Shown here piece after piece: positions 7,421 through 15,679 of a stretch of 44,394 bases of DNA (its first letter is position 1; the number at the start of each line of letters is the position of its first letter). The stretch is from Microvirga tunisiensis. Its GTDB lineage: Bacteria > Pseudomonadota > Alphaproteobacteria > Rhizobiales > Beijerinckiaceae. The position numbers were made by a program, and so were the translations under genes. The notes beneath the pieces are model-generated. The model was not told the origin of the DNA. It did not search any database and saw only the letters and a list, made by a program, of their open reading frames with translations. The DNA lies in the NCBI RefSeq assembly GCF_009296175.1, contig NZ_VOSK01000034.1, positions 1 through 44,394 of the forward strand. Reading direction: 5' to 3'.

Positions 7421-7966
7421 GGCCTGTGATCCTTTCGACTGAAGCAATGATTGCGCAATGGGTATCCGCTCGTCGAGTCTCTGCTCCCACCATTTCCTTG
7501 CCCCAGTTCCACATGATTCTTAATGCTGCAGCAGAATGGTATGCGGTAAATGGATCGGCGAGATCGCCATGCCGACAAGCCAAAGCTTTTGGTTTGGAAG
7601 TGCCTTCCGACCACAATGGGTGCTGTGTCCTGGATGCACATGAAAATCAGCGAACAACAAACTTCGCCCTTTTATAGATCGTCCTGAAGTACCTCTTGCA
7701 ATCAGTGTGCGCATCTCTGGACCGGAACGAACCGAACAACTTCTTCAAAACCGGTTGAGCATAGCGCATTGGAGGATTGGGATACGGTCGGTTCATCAAG
7801 TCTCGGGCAGAGTGTGTGAGCTGCAGATTTCTATCCTTTACGATAAAGCGATCGTAACATGTCCATCCCACGAAATAGGGTCGTATGAGAAACTTATTCC
7901 AAATTGCGTCTGCAGATCTGAGATGCCTTGTCTATCTCATGACGAAACCAGTAGAATCCAAAGGAG
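7421..7966. other. Gene-less stretch, lower GC
   Basis: Short frames exist on both strands (for example 7426-7677 plus and 7647-7871 minus), but none has a recognisable domain, a good ribosome-binding site or a composition like its neighbours. No insertion-sequence end or repeat is apparent. It is probably decayed sequence adjoining the IS-rich zone. Confidence 0.35.
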
Positions 7967-8143
7967 ATGATATCAGACACTGATGATAACATGGCTCGCG
8001 GACATTCGCGCTCATGGCGCAAGATGAATCTTGGAATACTCCTTTTCTGGCTCACCGTCGGAGCGGCTGTTGCGGGCAGGATTGCTTATTTTGATCAGAT
8101 TGCAGCGGCGGCATCGGCCCAGCCGCTGCGAGAAAAGCGGTAG
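7967..8143 (+). CDS. Possible small single-span membrane protein (50-58 aa)
   Basis: An open frame reaches TAG at 8141-8143, seven bases from the cysG stop on the other strand. It encodes MARGHSRSWRKMNLGILLFW followed by LTVGAAVAGRIAYF and a short polar tail. The basic N-terminus followed by ~20 hydrophobic residues suggests one N-in/C-out helix. ATG 7967 and ATG 7991 are both in frame. An AAAGGAG lies at 7960-7966, too close to the first ATG and rather far from the second, so the start is unclear. Without homologues this stays a candidate. Confidence 0.4.
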   Translation: MISDTDDNMARGHSRSWRKMNLGILLFWLTVGAAVAGRIAYFDQIAAAASAQPLREKR

Positions 8144-8149
8144 TCGCCG

Positions 8150-9667
8150 TCAGTGTCCCACGAGTGTCGGGGCCGACAGTTCGCTCTTCGATACGAACCG
8201 CCTTTGCCCATTGCGGGCGGTGAATGTGCTGCTCGCGTGAAGCGGGCATTCCGGTGGTGCGGCGACGGACGCACCAATAGCAATAATCAATGGCCCGGCT
8301 CCGGGCAGAGGAATGCCGCGAGCAACATCCTTGACGGTCGAGTGTGTGTTCTCCTGATCGTCTCTCGACACATTGCTGATCGCGACGACAGGCGTCGCGG
8401 GAGGCAGGCCGCTCTCGATCATCCGGGTCGCCAACTTCGATGCCGTGCGCCGGCCCATGTAGACGATCGTCGTCGCCTGCGGGTCCGCCAATGCCGCAAG
8501 GTTCAGGTTTTCCGGAAGATCTCCATGCCGGTCATGAGCGGTGATGAACTGGACCCTTTGCGCATGATCGCGATGAGTCAGGGAAGCGTTGAGCGAGGCG
8601 GCAGCGGCACTCGCCGTCGTGATGCCCGGAACGATGCGGACCGGAACGCCAGCGTCCCGGCAGGCCGCGACCTCCTCGCCGGTCCGGCCGAAGACGGCGG
8701 GATCCCCGCCTTTGAGACGAACGACGCATTCACCGGCAAGCGCAAGATCGACGATCAGGGCGTTGATGTCTTCCTGGCGGCATGACGCGCTATGGCCTTC
8801 CTTGCCGACATGGACCCGGCGGGCCTCCCGGCGCGCCAGTTCGAGAATGGCCGGCGTGACGAGGCGATCGTAGACGATGACATCGGCTGCTTGCAGCTCC
8901 CGCATCGCCTTCAGGGTCAAGAGCTCGGGATCGCCTGGACCCGCGCCGACAATGACGACTTCACCCCGCCTCGCCGAGGCTTCTCCGCCAGCCTCGTGCG
9001 CGAGGCGATCCAGGGTGCCGTCCAAGTTCCGGCCTTGGGACCCGTTCGCGAATGCGCCATCGACGAACCGTTCCCAGAACCGGCGCCGACCCGGCTTTGA
9101 CGGGACGATCTCCCGCAGGCGATCGCGGAAGTCCTTTGCGGCCTGCGCCCATGCGCCGAGGGAGGAGGGCAGGACTGCCTCGATGCGCCGACGAATGGCC
9201 TGGCCCAGAATGGGAGCCGCTCCATCGGTCGATATGGACACGATGACGGGGGCGCGATTGACGATGGTGCCGAACTGAAAATCGCAGAAAGCCGGCTGAT
9301 CCACGATGTTGACGAGAGCGCCGCGTCGGCGCGCCGCTTCGGCGAACGTTGCGGCGTCCTGCCCATCCTCGATATCCGCGATGGCGACCGAGACCCCGGC
9401 GAGGTCCATCTCACGCCATGTCCTTTGAACGAGGGTGAGGTGCTTCGGGTCGTTTCGAACGACGGCGCGAAGTTCGGGTGAAGGGTCCTCCGCAAGGATC
9501 CTGACCGCACCGCCCGCGGCCGCGAGGAGTTCGACTTTCCAGGCGATCCCGTCGGATCCCCCCACGACGAGAATCGAACGCCCGGCGAGATCGACGAAGA
9601 CCGGCAGTTTCGGCAGGGCGTTGAGGCGCGCAGGGCGCCGGTCGTCGGGCCAAAGAGGCGCGTTCAT
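8150..9667 (-). CDS. cysG: Siroheme synthase (trifunctional CysG type)
   Basis: CysG methylates uroporphyrinogen III twice, oxidises precorrin-2 and inserts iron, giving the siroheme needed by CysI and by NirB at 40732. The N-terminal Rossmann part spans ~20-160 (SILVVGGSDGIAWKVELLAA, a variant of the usual GGGxVAxRK) with VNIVDQPAFCDF. The methyltransferase part spans ~235-470: VVIVGAGPGDPELLTLKA, DVIVYDRLV, VRLKGGDPAVFGRTGEE, VPGITTASAAAA, LTHRDHA and YMGRR. Length is 505 aa, against ~460 in E. coli; the excess is a 37-residue C-terminal tail and a longer linker. The ATG overlaps the cysI stop (ATGA, 9664-9667), so it is the last gene of cysJIG. Confidence 0.95.
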   Translation of the reverse strand: MNAPLWPDDRRPARLNALPKLPVFVDLAGRSILVVGGSDGIAWKVELLAAAGGAVRILAEDPSPELRAVVRNDPKHLTLVQRTWREMDLAGVSVAIADIEDGQDAATFAEAARRRGALVNIVDQPAFCDFQFGTIVNRAPVIVSISTDGAAPILGQAIRRRIEAVLPSSLGAWAQAAKDFRDRLREIVPSKPGRRRFWERFVDGAFANGSQGRNLDGTLDRLAHEAGGEASARRGEVVIVGAGPGDPELLTLKAMRELQAADVIVYDRLVTPAILELARREARRVHVGKEGHSASCRQEDINALIVDLALAGECVVRLKGGDPAVFGRTGEEVAACRDAGVPVRIVPGITTASAAAASLNASLTHRDHAQRVQFITAHDRHGDLPENLNLAALADPQATTIVYMGRRTASKLATRMIESGLPPATPVVAISNVSRDDQENTHSTVKDVARGIPLPGAGPLIIAIGASVAAPPECPLHASSTFTARNGQRRFVSKSELSAPTLVGH

Positions 9668-11382
9668 TCCGCCGCCTCGGCCAGAGGGCCCGTGTTGGCG
9701 TGAAAATCCCGCCCGTTTCCCGTTGCGGCCACGATCCCTGCGCGGATGACGAAGTCCCCGAACCTCTCCGCGGGCTTGCGCCCGTGGGCGTAGGCCGCAA
9801 ACAGCGGGTCGAGAGCGGCGACGATCTCGTCATGCTGCAGGTCGGCGGCATAGAGCTTGGACAGTCGGGACCCGTCGAACGCGGCGCCGAGATAGAGATT
9901 GTACCGCCCGGGGCCTTTGCCCACGAGACCGATCTCCGCGATATACGGGCGGGCGCAGCCATTGGGGCAGCCGGTCATGCGGATCGTGATCTCGTCCTCG
10001 GCAAGGCCGCGAAGGCTGAGCCGCTCCTCGAGAACCGTCACGAGCGACGGCAGGTAGCGCTCGCTCTCGGCCAGCGCCAGGCCGCAGGTCGGCAGGGCCA
10101 CGCATGCCATTGCGTTGCGGCGCAGCGCCGTGGCGTGGCTCGTCAGGCCATATTCCTCCACAAGCGCTTCGATCTGCGGACGCTTCTCCGGCGACACGTT
10201 CGCCACGATGACGTTCTGGTTCGCCGTGAGGCGAAATTCCCCGTCGTGGATTTCGGCGATCCGGCGGAATCCCGTCATGAGGGAGGGGCCGTCCGGAATA
10301 TCGCGCAGGCGGCCGTTCTCGATGAAGAGCGTCAGATGGGAGCGCCCGTCCTCGCCCTCGACCCATCCGTAGCGATCGCCATTGCTGTCGAAATGGAAAG
10401 GCTGCGGCTTGCCGAAGGCTTTGCCAGTACGACGCTCGACCTCGGCGCGGAACGTCTCGAGGCCACGATCCTCGATGGTGTATTTGAGACGCGCATGCTT
10501 GCGGAGCGCGCGGTCGCCCCAGTCGCGCTGCACGGTCACTACGGCTTCTGCCACGGCAAGTGCATCCTCGGGCTGGCAGAAGCCCAGCACGTCGGCCGTG
10601 CGGGGATAGGTGTCCTCTTCGCCATGGGTCATGCCCATGCCGCCGCCGACCGTCACGTTCCAGCCTGTAATCTCGCCCTTCCTGTCGAGAATCGCGATGA
10701 AACCGAGATCCTGTGCGAAGATATCGACCTCGTTCGACGGAGGAACGGCCACCACCGTCTTGAATTTCCGCGGCAGGTAGGTCTGGCCGTAGACGGGCTC
10801 GATGACCCCTTCGCCGCCGACGACCTTTTCCCCGTCGAGCCAGATCTCCCGATAGGCCGGCGTCTGCGGGAGGAGGTGCCCGGAAATCGACCGGGCGAGA
10901 TCGAGAGCCGCCTTATGGGCGCGGGACTGATGCGGATTGGTGGAGGCCAGCACATTGCGGTTGACGTCGCCGCAGGCGGCCAGCGTGTCGAGCAGCGCCG
11001 TGTCGATGGCCTTCATCGTCGCCTTCAGGTTCGACTTGATGACGCCATGGAACTGAAAGGTCTGGCGGGTCGTCAGGCGCAGCGTGCCATTGGCGTAGTC
11101 CCGGGAGATCCGGTCGAGCTGGAGCCATTGCGCCGGCGTGCAGACGCCGCCGGGGATGCGCAGGCGGATCATGAAGGAATAGGCCTTCTCGAGCTTCTTC
11201 TTCGTGCGCTCGGCCCGCAGATCGCGGTCGTCCTGCAGATACATACCGTGGAACTTGACCAGCTGCTGGTCGTCCTCGGTGATCGCACCGGTCACGATGT
11301 CGGTGAGACCTTCCGCGAGCGTGCCGCGCAGATAGCCGCTCGCCTCTTTGATGCGTTCGTTGCGCGAGAGTTCGTTGGACAT
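9664..11382 (-). CDS. cysI: NADPH-sulfite reductase hemoprotein (beta) subunit
   Basis: CysI carries out the six-electron reduction of sulfite to sulfide on a coupled siroheme-[4Fe-4S] centre. The four cluster cysteines are in place: C427 and C433 (CVALPTCGLA), C472 and C476 (MTGCPNGCARPY), within a few residues of E. coli numbering. Siroheme and substrate residues appear in LRLTTRQTFQFHGV and GDVNRNVLAS. The 572-aa length is typical. ATG 11382 (MSNELSRNERIK) is preferred over an in-frame TTG at 11397. It follows cysJ by 11 bases and overlaps cysG by four, fitting a tightly coupled cysJIG operon. Confidence 0.97.
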   Translation of the reverse strand: MSNELSRNERIKEASGYLRGTLAEGLTDIVTGAITEDDQQLVKFHGMYLQDDRDLRAERTKKKLEKAYSFMIRLRIPGGVCTPAQWLQLDRISRDYANGTLRLTTRQTFQFHGVIKSNLKATMKAIDTALLDTLAACGDVNRNVLASTNPHQSRAHKAALDLARSISGHLLPQTPAYREIWLDGEKVVGGEGVIEPVYGQTYLPRKFKTVVAVPPSNEVDIFAQDLGFIAILDRKGEITGWNVTVGGGMGMTHGEEDTYPRTADVLGFCQPEDALAVAEAVVTVQRDWGDRALRKHARLKYTIEDRGLETFRAEVERRTGKAFGKPQPFHFDSNGDRYGWVEGEDGRSHLTLFIENGRLRDIPDGPSLMTGFRRIAEIHDGEFRLTANQNVIVANVSPEKRPQIEALVEEYGLTSHATALRRNAMACVALPTCGLALAESERYLPSLVTVLEERLSLRGLAEDEITIRMTGCPNGCARPYIAEIGLVGKGPGRYNLYLGAAFDGSRLSKLYAADLQHDEIVAALDPLFAAYAHGRKPAERFGDFVIRAGIVAATGNGRDFHANTGPLAEAAE

Positions 11383-11393
11383 CGCCTTGCTTC

Positions 11394-13145
11394 TCAATAA
11401 ACGTCTTGGTGATAGCGCCGGCCGCGCTCGAGCTCGGTGACGGCAAGCTCGGCGGCGTCGGGAGAAAGGGCTTTGACGTCGGCGAAGGCTGCGACGAGCG
11501 CCGCGCGGATATCCTTCGCCATGGCCGTGGCGTCACCACAAACGTAGAGCTGCGCGCCATTGTCCAGCCAGTCGATCATGTCCCGGCGCTGCTCCCAGAG
11601 GCGGTGCTGCACGTAGACCTTCTGCGGCGTGTCGCGCGAGAAGGCGAGATCGATCCGGGTCAGCGAGCCGTCCTTCAGGGCATCCTGCCATTCGAGCTGA
11701 TACAGGAAGTCGTGCGTGTAGCGCCGATCGCCGAAGAACAGCCACGACTTGCCGCTGACGCCGACGGCGCGCCGCTCCTGCACGAAGGCGCGGAAGGGCG
11801 CCACACCGGTGCCGGGGCCGATCATGAGGATGTCGGTTGACGGATCGGGCAGCCGGAAATGCTTGTTGGGTTTGAGGCGTACGCGGGCTGATGCTCCGGC
11901 CTTAAGGCGGTCAGCCACGAACGTCGAGGCAACGCCGCTCCGGAGACGCCCGTGCGTTTCGTAGCGGACGGCCGCGATCAGCAGGTGCGCCTCGTCGCCG
12001 ACTTCCTTGCGAGAAGAGGCGATGGAATAAGCCCGGGGTGGGAGCGGTCTTGTGAGCGCTGTGAGCTGCTCAGCCGTGAGGGACACGGGAAACGCTTCGA
12101 CCAAATCGATCAGCTGGCGTCCCTCAATCCAGGAGCGGGCTTGGCCCTCATCAAGGAGCTTGCGCACCTCCGCATGTCCGGTCTGAGCAGCAAAGGTCTC
12201 CAGAGTCTTGACGGAGAGCGTGGTAATGTCGCGTTCGCCTGCCAGCGTCGCACGCACGGCGTCGTCATCCCGAAGCCCAGTCACTGACAGAACTGCCTCG
12301 ATGAGGGCTGGGTCGTTCTCAGGGAAGAGTTCGAGCGAGTCGCCGGGCTCGTAACCGGGGATCGCACCATCAAAACCAAGCGCCAGATGAAAGGTCTCCT
12401 TGCCGGAACGGGAGGAGTTCAGGTTGACATGCTCGAGCACCTCGACGTTAAGCGGCTCGCGGCTGACTTCGGCAGGACCACGGGCACCGAAATCGATTGC
12501 GACCACGTTATCGGACGAAGCCTGATCAGGTGCCAGCACCTCGAGTGTGCTCTTGATCCAGGCTGCCGCAGGGGCATCGAAGTCGAGATCGCAATCGATC
12601 CTGTCGACCGCACGTGCCCCACCGAGTTCAGCGAGCCGTGCGTCAATGGCCTTGCCGACGCCACAGAATTCCGCGTAGGCCGTGTCGCCCAGGGCCAGGA
12701 CGGCATAGGTGATGCCCTCAAGACGCGGCGCCGATGGGCCCATCAGGTCGGCATAAGCCCGCGTCGCGCGTGAGGGCGGTTCGCCTTCGCCCCAAGTCGC
12801 GGCAATCACCACAAGGCGGCTCTGCTTCGGGAGGTCGGCAATCTCGAGGTCGGCGAAATCGACGATCCTGGGCTTGAAGCCGTTTTTCTTGGCAAGTTTT
12901 GCCACATCCTGAGCCAACCGCTCCGCATTGCCGGACTCGCTAGCAAAGAGGATCGTCAGGGGCTCTGCCGCACGGGCGGGCGCCTCGACACGGGGAAGCG
13001 GGACCTGGCCCGCATCGACCCCGGCGAGAAAGCCGGCGAGCCACGCACGCTGGATCGGGGAAGCCGCACTCAGGACGCGATCGAGGCTGAGCCGGTCGTC
13101 GTCACCGAAAGGAGCCGTTTGAGGGAGAAGGGCTGATGCTGACAT
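11394..13145 (-). CDS. cysJ: NADPH-sulfite reductase flavoprotein (alpha) subunit
   Basis: CysJ passes electrons from NADPH through FAD and FMN to CysI. Order of parts: an N-terminal helix region; a flavodoxin domain from about residue 60 (ILFASESGNAERLAQDVA, AATWGEGEPP, ALGDTAYAEFCGVGKAID); the FAD domain with RAYSIASSRKEV and GRLRSGVASTF; the NADPH domain with GPGTGVAPFRAFVQERR, LYVCGDATAMAKDIR and the C-terminal aromatic end YHQDVY. Length is 583 aa. ATG 13145 (MSASALLPQ) is chosen; the frame is open to 13181. A GTTC-N8-GAAC palindrome (13188-13203) lies about 42 bases upstream. Confidence 0.96.
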   Translation of the reverse strand: MSASALLPQTAPFGDDDRLSLDRVLSAASPIQRAWLAGFLAGVDAGQVPLPRVEAPARAAEPLTILFASESGNAERLAQDVAKLAKKNGFKPRIVDFADLEIADLPKQSRLVVIAATWGEGEPPSRATRAYADLMGPSAPRLEGITYAVLALGDTAYAEFCGVGKAIDARLAELGGARAVDRIDCDLDFDAPAAAWIKSTLEVLAPDQASSDNVVAIDFGARGPAEVSREPLNVEVLEHVNLNSSRSGKETFHLALGFDGAIPGYEPGDSLELFPENDPALIEAVLSVTGLRDDDAVRATLAGERDITTLSVKTLETFAAQTGHAEVRKLLDEGQARSWIEGRQLIDLVEAFPVSLTAEQLTALTRPLPPRAYSIASSRKEVGDEAHLLIAAVRYETHGRLRSGVASTFVADRLKAGASARVRLKPNKHFRLPDPSTDILMIGPGTGVAPFRAFVQERRAVGVSGKSWLFFGDRRYTHDFLYQLEWQDALKDGSLTRIDLAFSRDTPQKVYVQHRLWEQRRDMIDWLDNGAQLYVCGDATAMAKDIRAALVAAFADVKALSPDAAELAVTELERGRRYHQDVY

Positions 13146-13187
13146 GGCTCGAATGTCGCTCGGGTCTTTGGAACAAGTCAATGGAAT

Positions 13188-13203
13188 GTTCGTTTTAAAG
13201 AAC
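13188..13203. promoter_or_regulatory. Sulfur-regulon palindrome, site A (upstream of cysJIG)
   Basis: GTTCGTTTTAAAGAAC, a near-perfect 16-bp inverted repeat, sits 42 bases before the cysJ ATG. On the minus strand a TTGACT hexamer follows it by six bases (13181-13176). It matches the sites at 13900, 22087, 22383, 29033 and 29183. It is the only site found for this operon. Confidence 0.75.
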
Positions 13204-13302
13204 GGCGATCGGCAGAAAACTTATTTTGTCAGATTCTAAAAAGAGAGAAGAGAATTCTGTTTATTTATGAACATAAGAATATGTACCTATAATGAGCCTT
13301 CT

Positions 13303-13764
13303 TTATGCCGTGATCTCGATCGGCAGCGCCGTCGTGAACTTGACCCGCTCGACACTGAAGCGCGAACTGACTTTCTTGAGCGGCACAATCCCGATCAAAC
13401 GCTTATAAAACAAGTCATAAGCTTTGACGTCCGAGACAACGACGCGGAGGATGTAGTCGACATCGCCGGCCATCCGGTGGAACTCCACGACCTCGTTCAT
13501 GGTCGCAATCGCGTCGATAAACCGGTCGATGGCCTCCTGGGTATGATCACCGGCTTCGATGCACACGAAGACCGTCAGGCCAAGCCCCAGCTTTTCCGGG
13601 TCGAGAAGCGCGACCCGTTGCTGGATCACACCCTCGGCTTCAAGACGCTGAATTCGCTTCCAGCAGGGCGTTTGAGACAAACCGACCCGATGGCCGATGT
13701 CTGCGACAGACAATGTGCCATTCTGCTGAAGAAGGTCCAAAATTTTTCGGTCGATGCGATCCAT
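13303..13764 (-). CDS. Lrp/AsnC-family transcriptional regulator, candidate sulfur-regulon regulator
   Basis: The protein begins MDRIDRKILDLLQQNGTLSV with the AsnC-type helix-turn-helix in DIGHRVGLSQTPCWKRIQRL (residues ~20-42). The RAM effector domain follows (VFVCIEAGDHTQEAIDRFID, VEFHRMAGDVDYILRVVV, VSSRFSVERVKFTTALP). At 153 aa from ATG 13764 it has the normal family length. The frame is open upstream to 13929, with another ATG at 13866 next to GGAGG. It is coded between cysJIG and cysHDN, divergent from cysH. Family members commonly sense amino acids; a cysteine, methionine or O-acetylserine ligand is a reasonable guess from position, not shown by sequence. Confidence 0.9.
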   Translation of the reverse strand: MDRIDRKILDLLQQNGTLSVADIGHRVGLSQTPCWKRIQRLEAEGVIQQRVALLDPEKLGLGLTVFVCIEAGDHTQEAIDRFIDAIATMNEVVEFHRMAGDVDYILRVVVSDVKAYDLFYKRLIGIVPLKKVSSRFSVERVKFTTALPIEITA

Positions 13765-13891
13765 CTCTACATCCAGCTTTTTGTCGAATAGAAATTCTCT
13801 CGTTCTGACTTCTGGAGAATAAACTTCTCTACTTGGGATAACTTGCTCTATTGGCCGCTCAGCCATCCCTCCGGCTCGGGACGACGTGACC

Positions 13892-13915
13892 TTGACATCG
13901 TTCGTTATTAAGAAC
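13892..13915 (+). promoter_or_regulatory. cysH promoter -35 plus sulfur-regulon palindrome, site B
   Basis: TTGACA (13892-13897) is followed after two bases by GTTCGTTATTAAGAAC (13900-13915). The palindrome therefore fills the spacer where RNA polymerase would contact DNA, an arrangement typical of repression. The cysH ATG is 32 bases downstream. The site also lies ~135 bases upstream of the divergent Lrp-type gene, so it could serve autoregulation. No good -10 hexamer is visible. Confidence 0.75.
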
Positions 13916-13947
13916 AAGTTCGATCTCACACTTTGGAGACAATTTCC

Positions 13948-14712
13948 ATGGATCTGGGTTCAGGAGGAGCCGGAGCAGAGGTTCTGGCCCGCGCCATGAC
14001 GGACGTCAGCCTTGCCGAACGGCTCATCCTCGCCTCGCGTTCAATCGGCGGCCGGATCGTGTTCACGACAAGCTTCGGTCTTGAAGATCAGGCGCTCACC
14101 CACGCCATTTTCCGGGCTGGCCTCGATGTTCATGTTGAGCTCGTCACCCTCGATACCGGTCGACTGTTCCCTGAGACCTATGAGGTATGGGCGCAGACGG
14201 AGGACCGCTACGGACGCCGGATCTCGGCGGTGAGCCCGGATCGGGCTGGTCTGGAAGCTCTGGTGTCGGCCCAAGGCATCAACGGTTTCCGTCATTCTGT
14301 CGAAGCTCGAAAGGCCTGCTGTGACATCAGGAAGGTGGAGCCTCTTGGACGGGCGCTCGCGGGAGCCGCAGGCTGGATCACAGGCCTGCGTGCCGAGCAA
14401 TCCGCCTTCCGGGCTGCTGTGCCATTGGCGGTGCAGGATAGCGGCTATGGGCTGATCAAGCTCAATCCCCTGGCGGATTGGAGCCGGCAGGACCTCGTGC
14501 GGTACGTGGCCGACAATGCTATTCCATATAACACGCTGCACGACCAGGGCTTTCCTTCCATCGGCTGTGCGCCCTGCACTCGCGCCGTCCGCCTCGGGGA
14601 ACCCGAGCGTGCGGGCCGCTGGTGGTGGGAGCAGGAAAGCAAGAAGGAATGTGGCCTGCACCTCGTGCCAACACAGACAACACAGGAGCCGTCCCATGAC
14701 CGGGTGGCGTGA
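13948..14712 (+). CDS. cysH: Adenylylsulfate (APS) reductase, [4Fe-4S] type
   Basis: It reduces activated sulfate to sulfite with thioredoxin. The PP-loop begins at [13 protein letters not shown] (~38-50). Residues C124-C125 (KACCDIRK), C207/C210 (IGCAPCTR) and the C-terminal nucleophile C235 (KKECGLH) form the full set found in bacterial APS reductases. Enteric PAPS reductases lack the CC/CxxC cluster ligands. The preferred substrate is therefore APS, made directly by CysDN. ATG 13948 has GGAG eight bases upstream. The 254-aa gene overlaps cysD at its 3' end and starts the cysHDN operon under site B. Confidence 0.93.
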   Translation: MDLGSGGAGAEVLARAMTDVSLAERLILASRSIGGRIVFTTSFGLEDQALTHAIFRAGLDVHVELVTLDTGRLFPETYEVWAQTEDRYGRRISAVSPDRAGLEALVSAQGINGFRHSVEARKACCDIRKVEPLGRALAGAAGWITGLRAEQSAFRAAVPLAVQDSGYGLIKLNPLADWSRQDLVRYVADNAIPYNTLHDQGFPSIGCAPCTRAVRLGEPERAGRWWWEQESKKECGLHLVPTQTTQEPSHDRVA

Positions 14713-15679
14713 GGGTGCTATGCGCCGCGCTCAACAACCCCATCCTCAAGGGCCCACCCTTGAGCGCAAACTGCCGAAAGCCGGGCTGACCCATCTCGAT
14801 CGCCTCGAGGCGGAGAGCATCTACATCATGCGCGAGGCGGTGGCTGAGAGCGACAACCCGGTCCTGCTGTACTCGATCGGCAAGGACTCGTCGGTCCTGC
14901 TGCACCTTGCGCTCAAGGCATTCTACCCGGCAAAGCCTCCGTTTCCGCTTCTACATGTGGACACCACGTGGAAGTTCCGCGAGATGATCGCCTTCCGGGA
15001 TCGCCGGGCAAAGGAACTCGGGCTCGATCTGCTGGTGCACACCAATCCAGACGGGCTTGCCCGCAACATCGGCCCGATCAGCCACGGCTCGGAAGTGCAC
15101 ACCGATGTCATGAAGACTCAGGCGCTCAAGCAGGCGCTTGAGCGGTACGGGTTCGATGCCGCGTTCGGCGGCGCCCGCCGCGACGAGGAGAAGTCACGGG
15201 CGAAGGAACGGGTGTTCTCGTTGCGCAATGCCCATCATCGCTGGGATCCCAAGCGCCAGCGGCCTGAGCCCTGGCAGCTCTACAACGGGCGCAAGCGCCG
15301 CGGTGAGAGCCTGCGCGTCTTTCCGCTTTCGAACTGGACCGAACTCGACATCTGGCTCTACATCCACCGCGAGAACATTCCGATCGTTCCCCTGTACTTC
15401 GCAGCGGAACGACCTGTCGTCGAGCGGGACGGCATGCTTGTCATGGTCGATGACGACAGGCTGCCGCTCCATCCGGGCGAGCAGCCGCAGTTGCGATCGG
15501 TTCGGTTCCGGACACTCGGCTGCTATCCGTTGACAGGAGCCGTGGAGAGCACGGCCGCCACTCTCCCGGACATCATCCGCGAGACACTCGAGGCGCGTAC
15601 GTCCGAGCGCCACGGGCGCGCCATCGACAAGGACACCGCCGCGTCCATGGAACGCAAGAAGCAAGAGGGCTATTTCTGA
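14696..15679 (+). CDS. cysD: Sulfate adenylyltransferase subunit 2 (ATP sulfurylase small subunit)
   Basis: CysD adenylates sulfate; the reaction is driven by GTP hydrolysis on CysN. The PP-loop is clear ([20 protein letters not shown]), followed by [34 protein letters not shown] and [15 protein letters not shown]. The C-terminal part [16 protein letters not shown] is also typical. Two starts are possible: ATG 14696 (AGGAG about 8 bases upstream, overlapping cysH by 17 bases) and ATG 14720 (GAGGG five bases upstream). I give the first, which makes 327 aa against a usual ~302-320. It overlaps cysN by one base (TGATG). Confidence 0.95.
   Translation: MTGWREGAMRRAQQPHPQGPTLERKLPKAGLTHLDRLEAESIYIMREAVAESDNPVLLYSIGKDSSVLLHLALKAFYPAKPPFPLLHVDTTWKFREMIAFRDRRAKELGLDLLVHTNPDGLARNIGPISHGSEVHTDVMKTQALKQALERYGFDAAFGGARRDEEKSRAKERVFSLRNAHHRWDPKRQRPEPWQLYNGRKRRGESLRVFPLSNWTELDIWLYIHRENIPIVPLYFAAERPVVERDGMLVMVDDDRLPLHPGEQPQLRSVRFRTLGCYPLTGAVESTAATLPDIIRETLEARTSERHGRAIDKDTAASMERKKQEGYF

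Noticed and set aside
9700..11400. 566-aa open frame on the plus strand across cysI
   Set aside because: Antisense shadow of cysI; no family features.
13204..13302. Second sulfur palindrome before cysJ (GTTCATAAATAAAC on the minus strand)
   Set aside because: Only one arm agrees; the GAAC arm is missing, so it was not counted.
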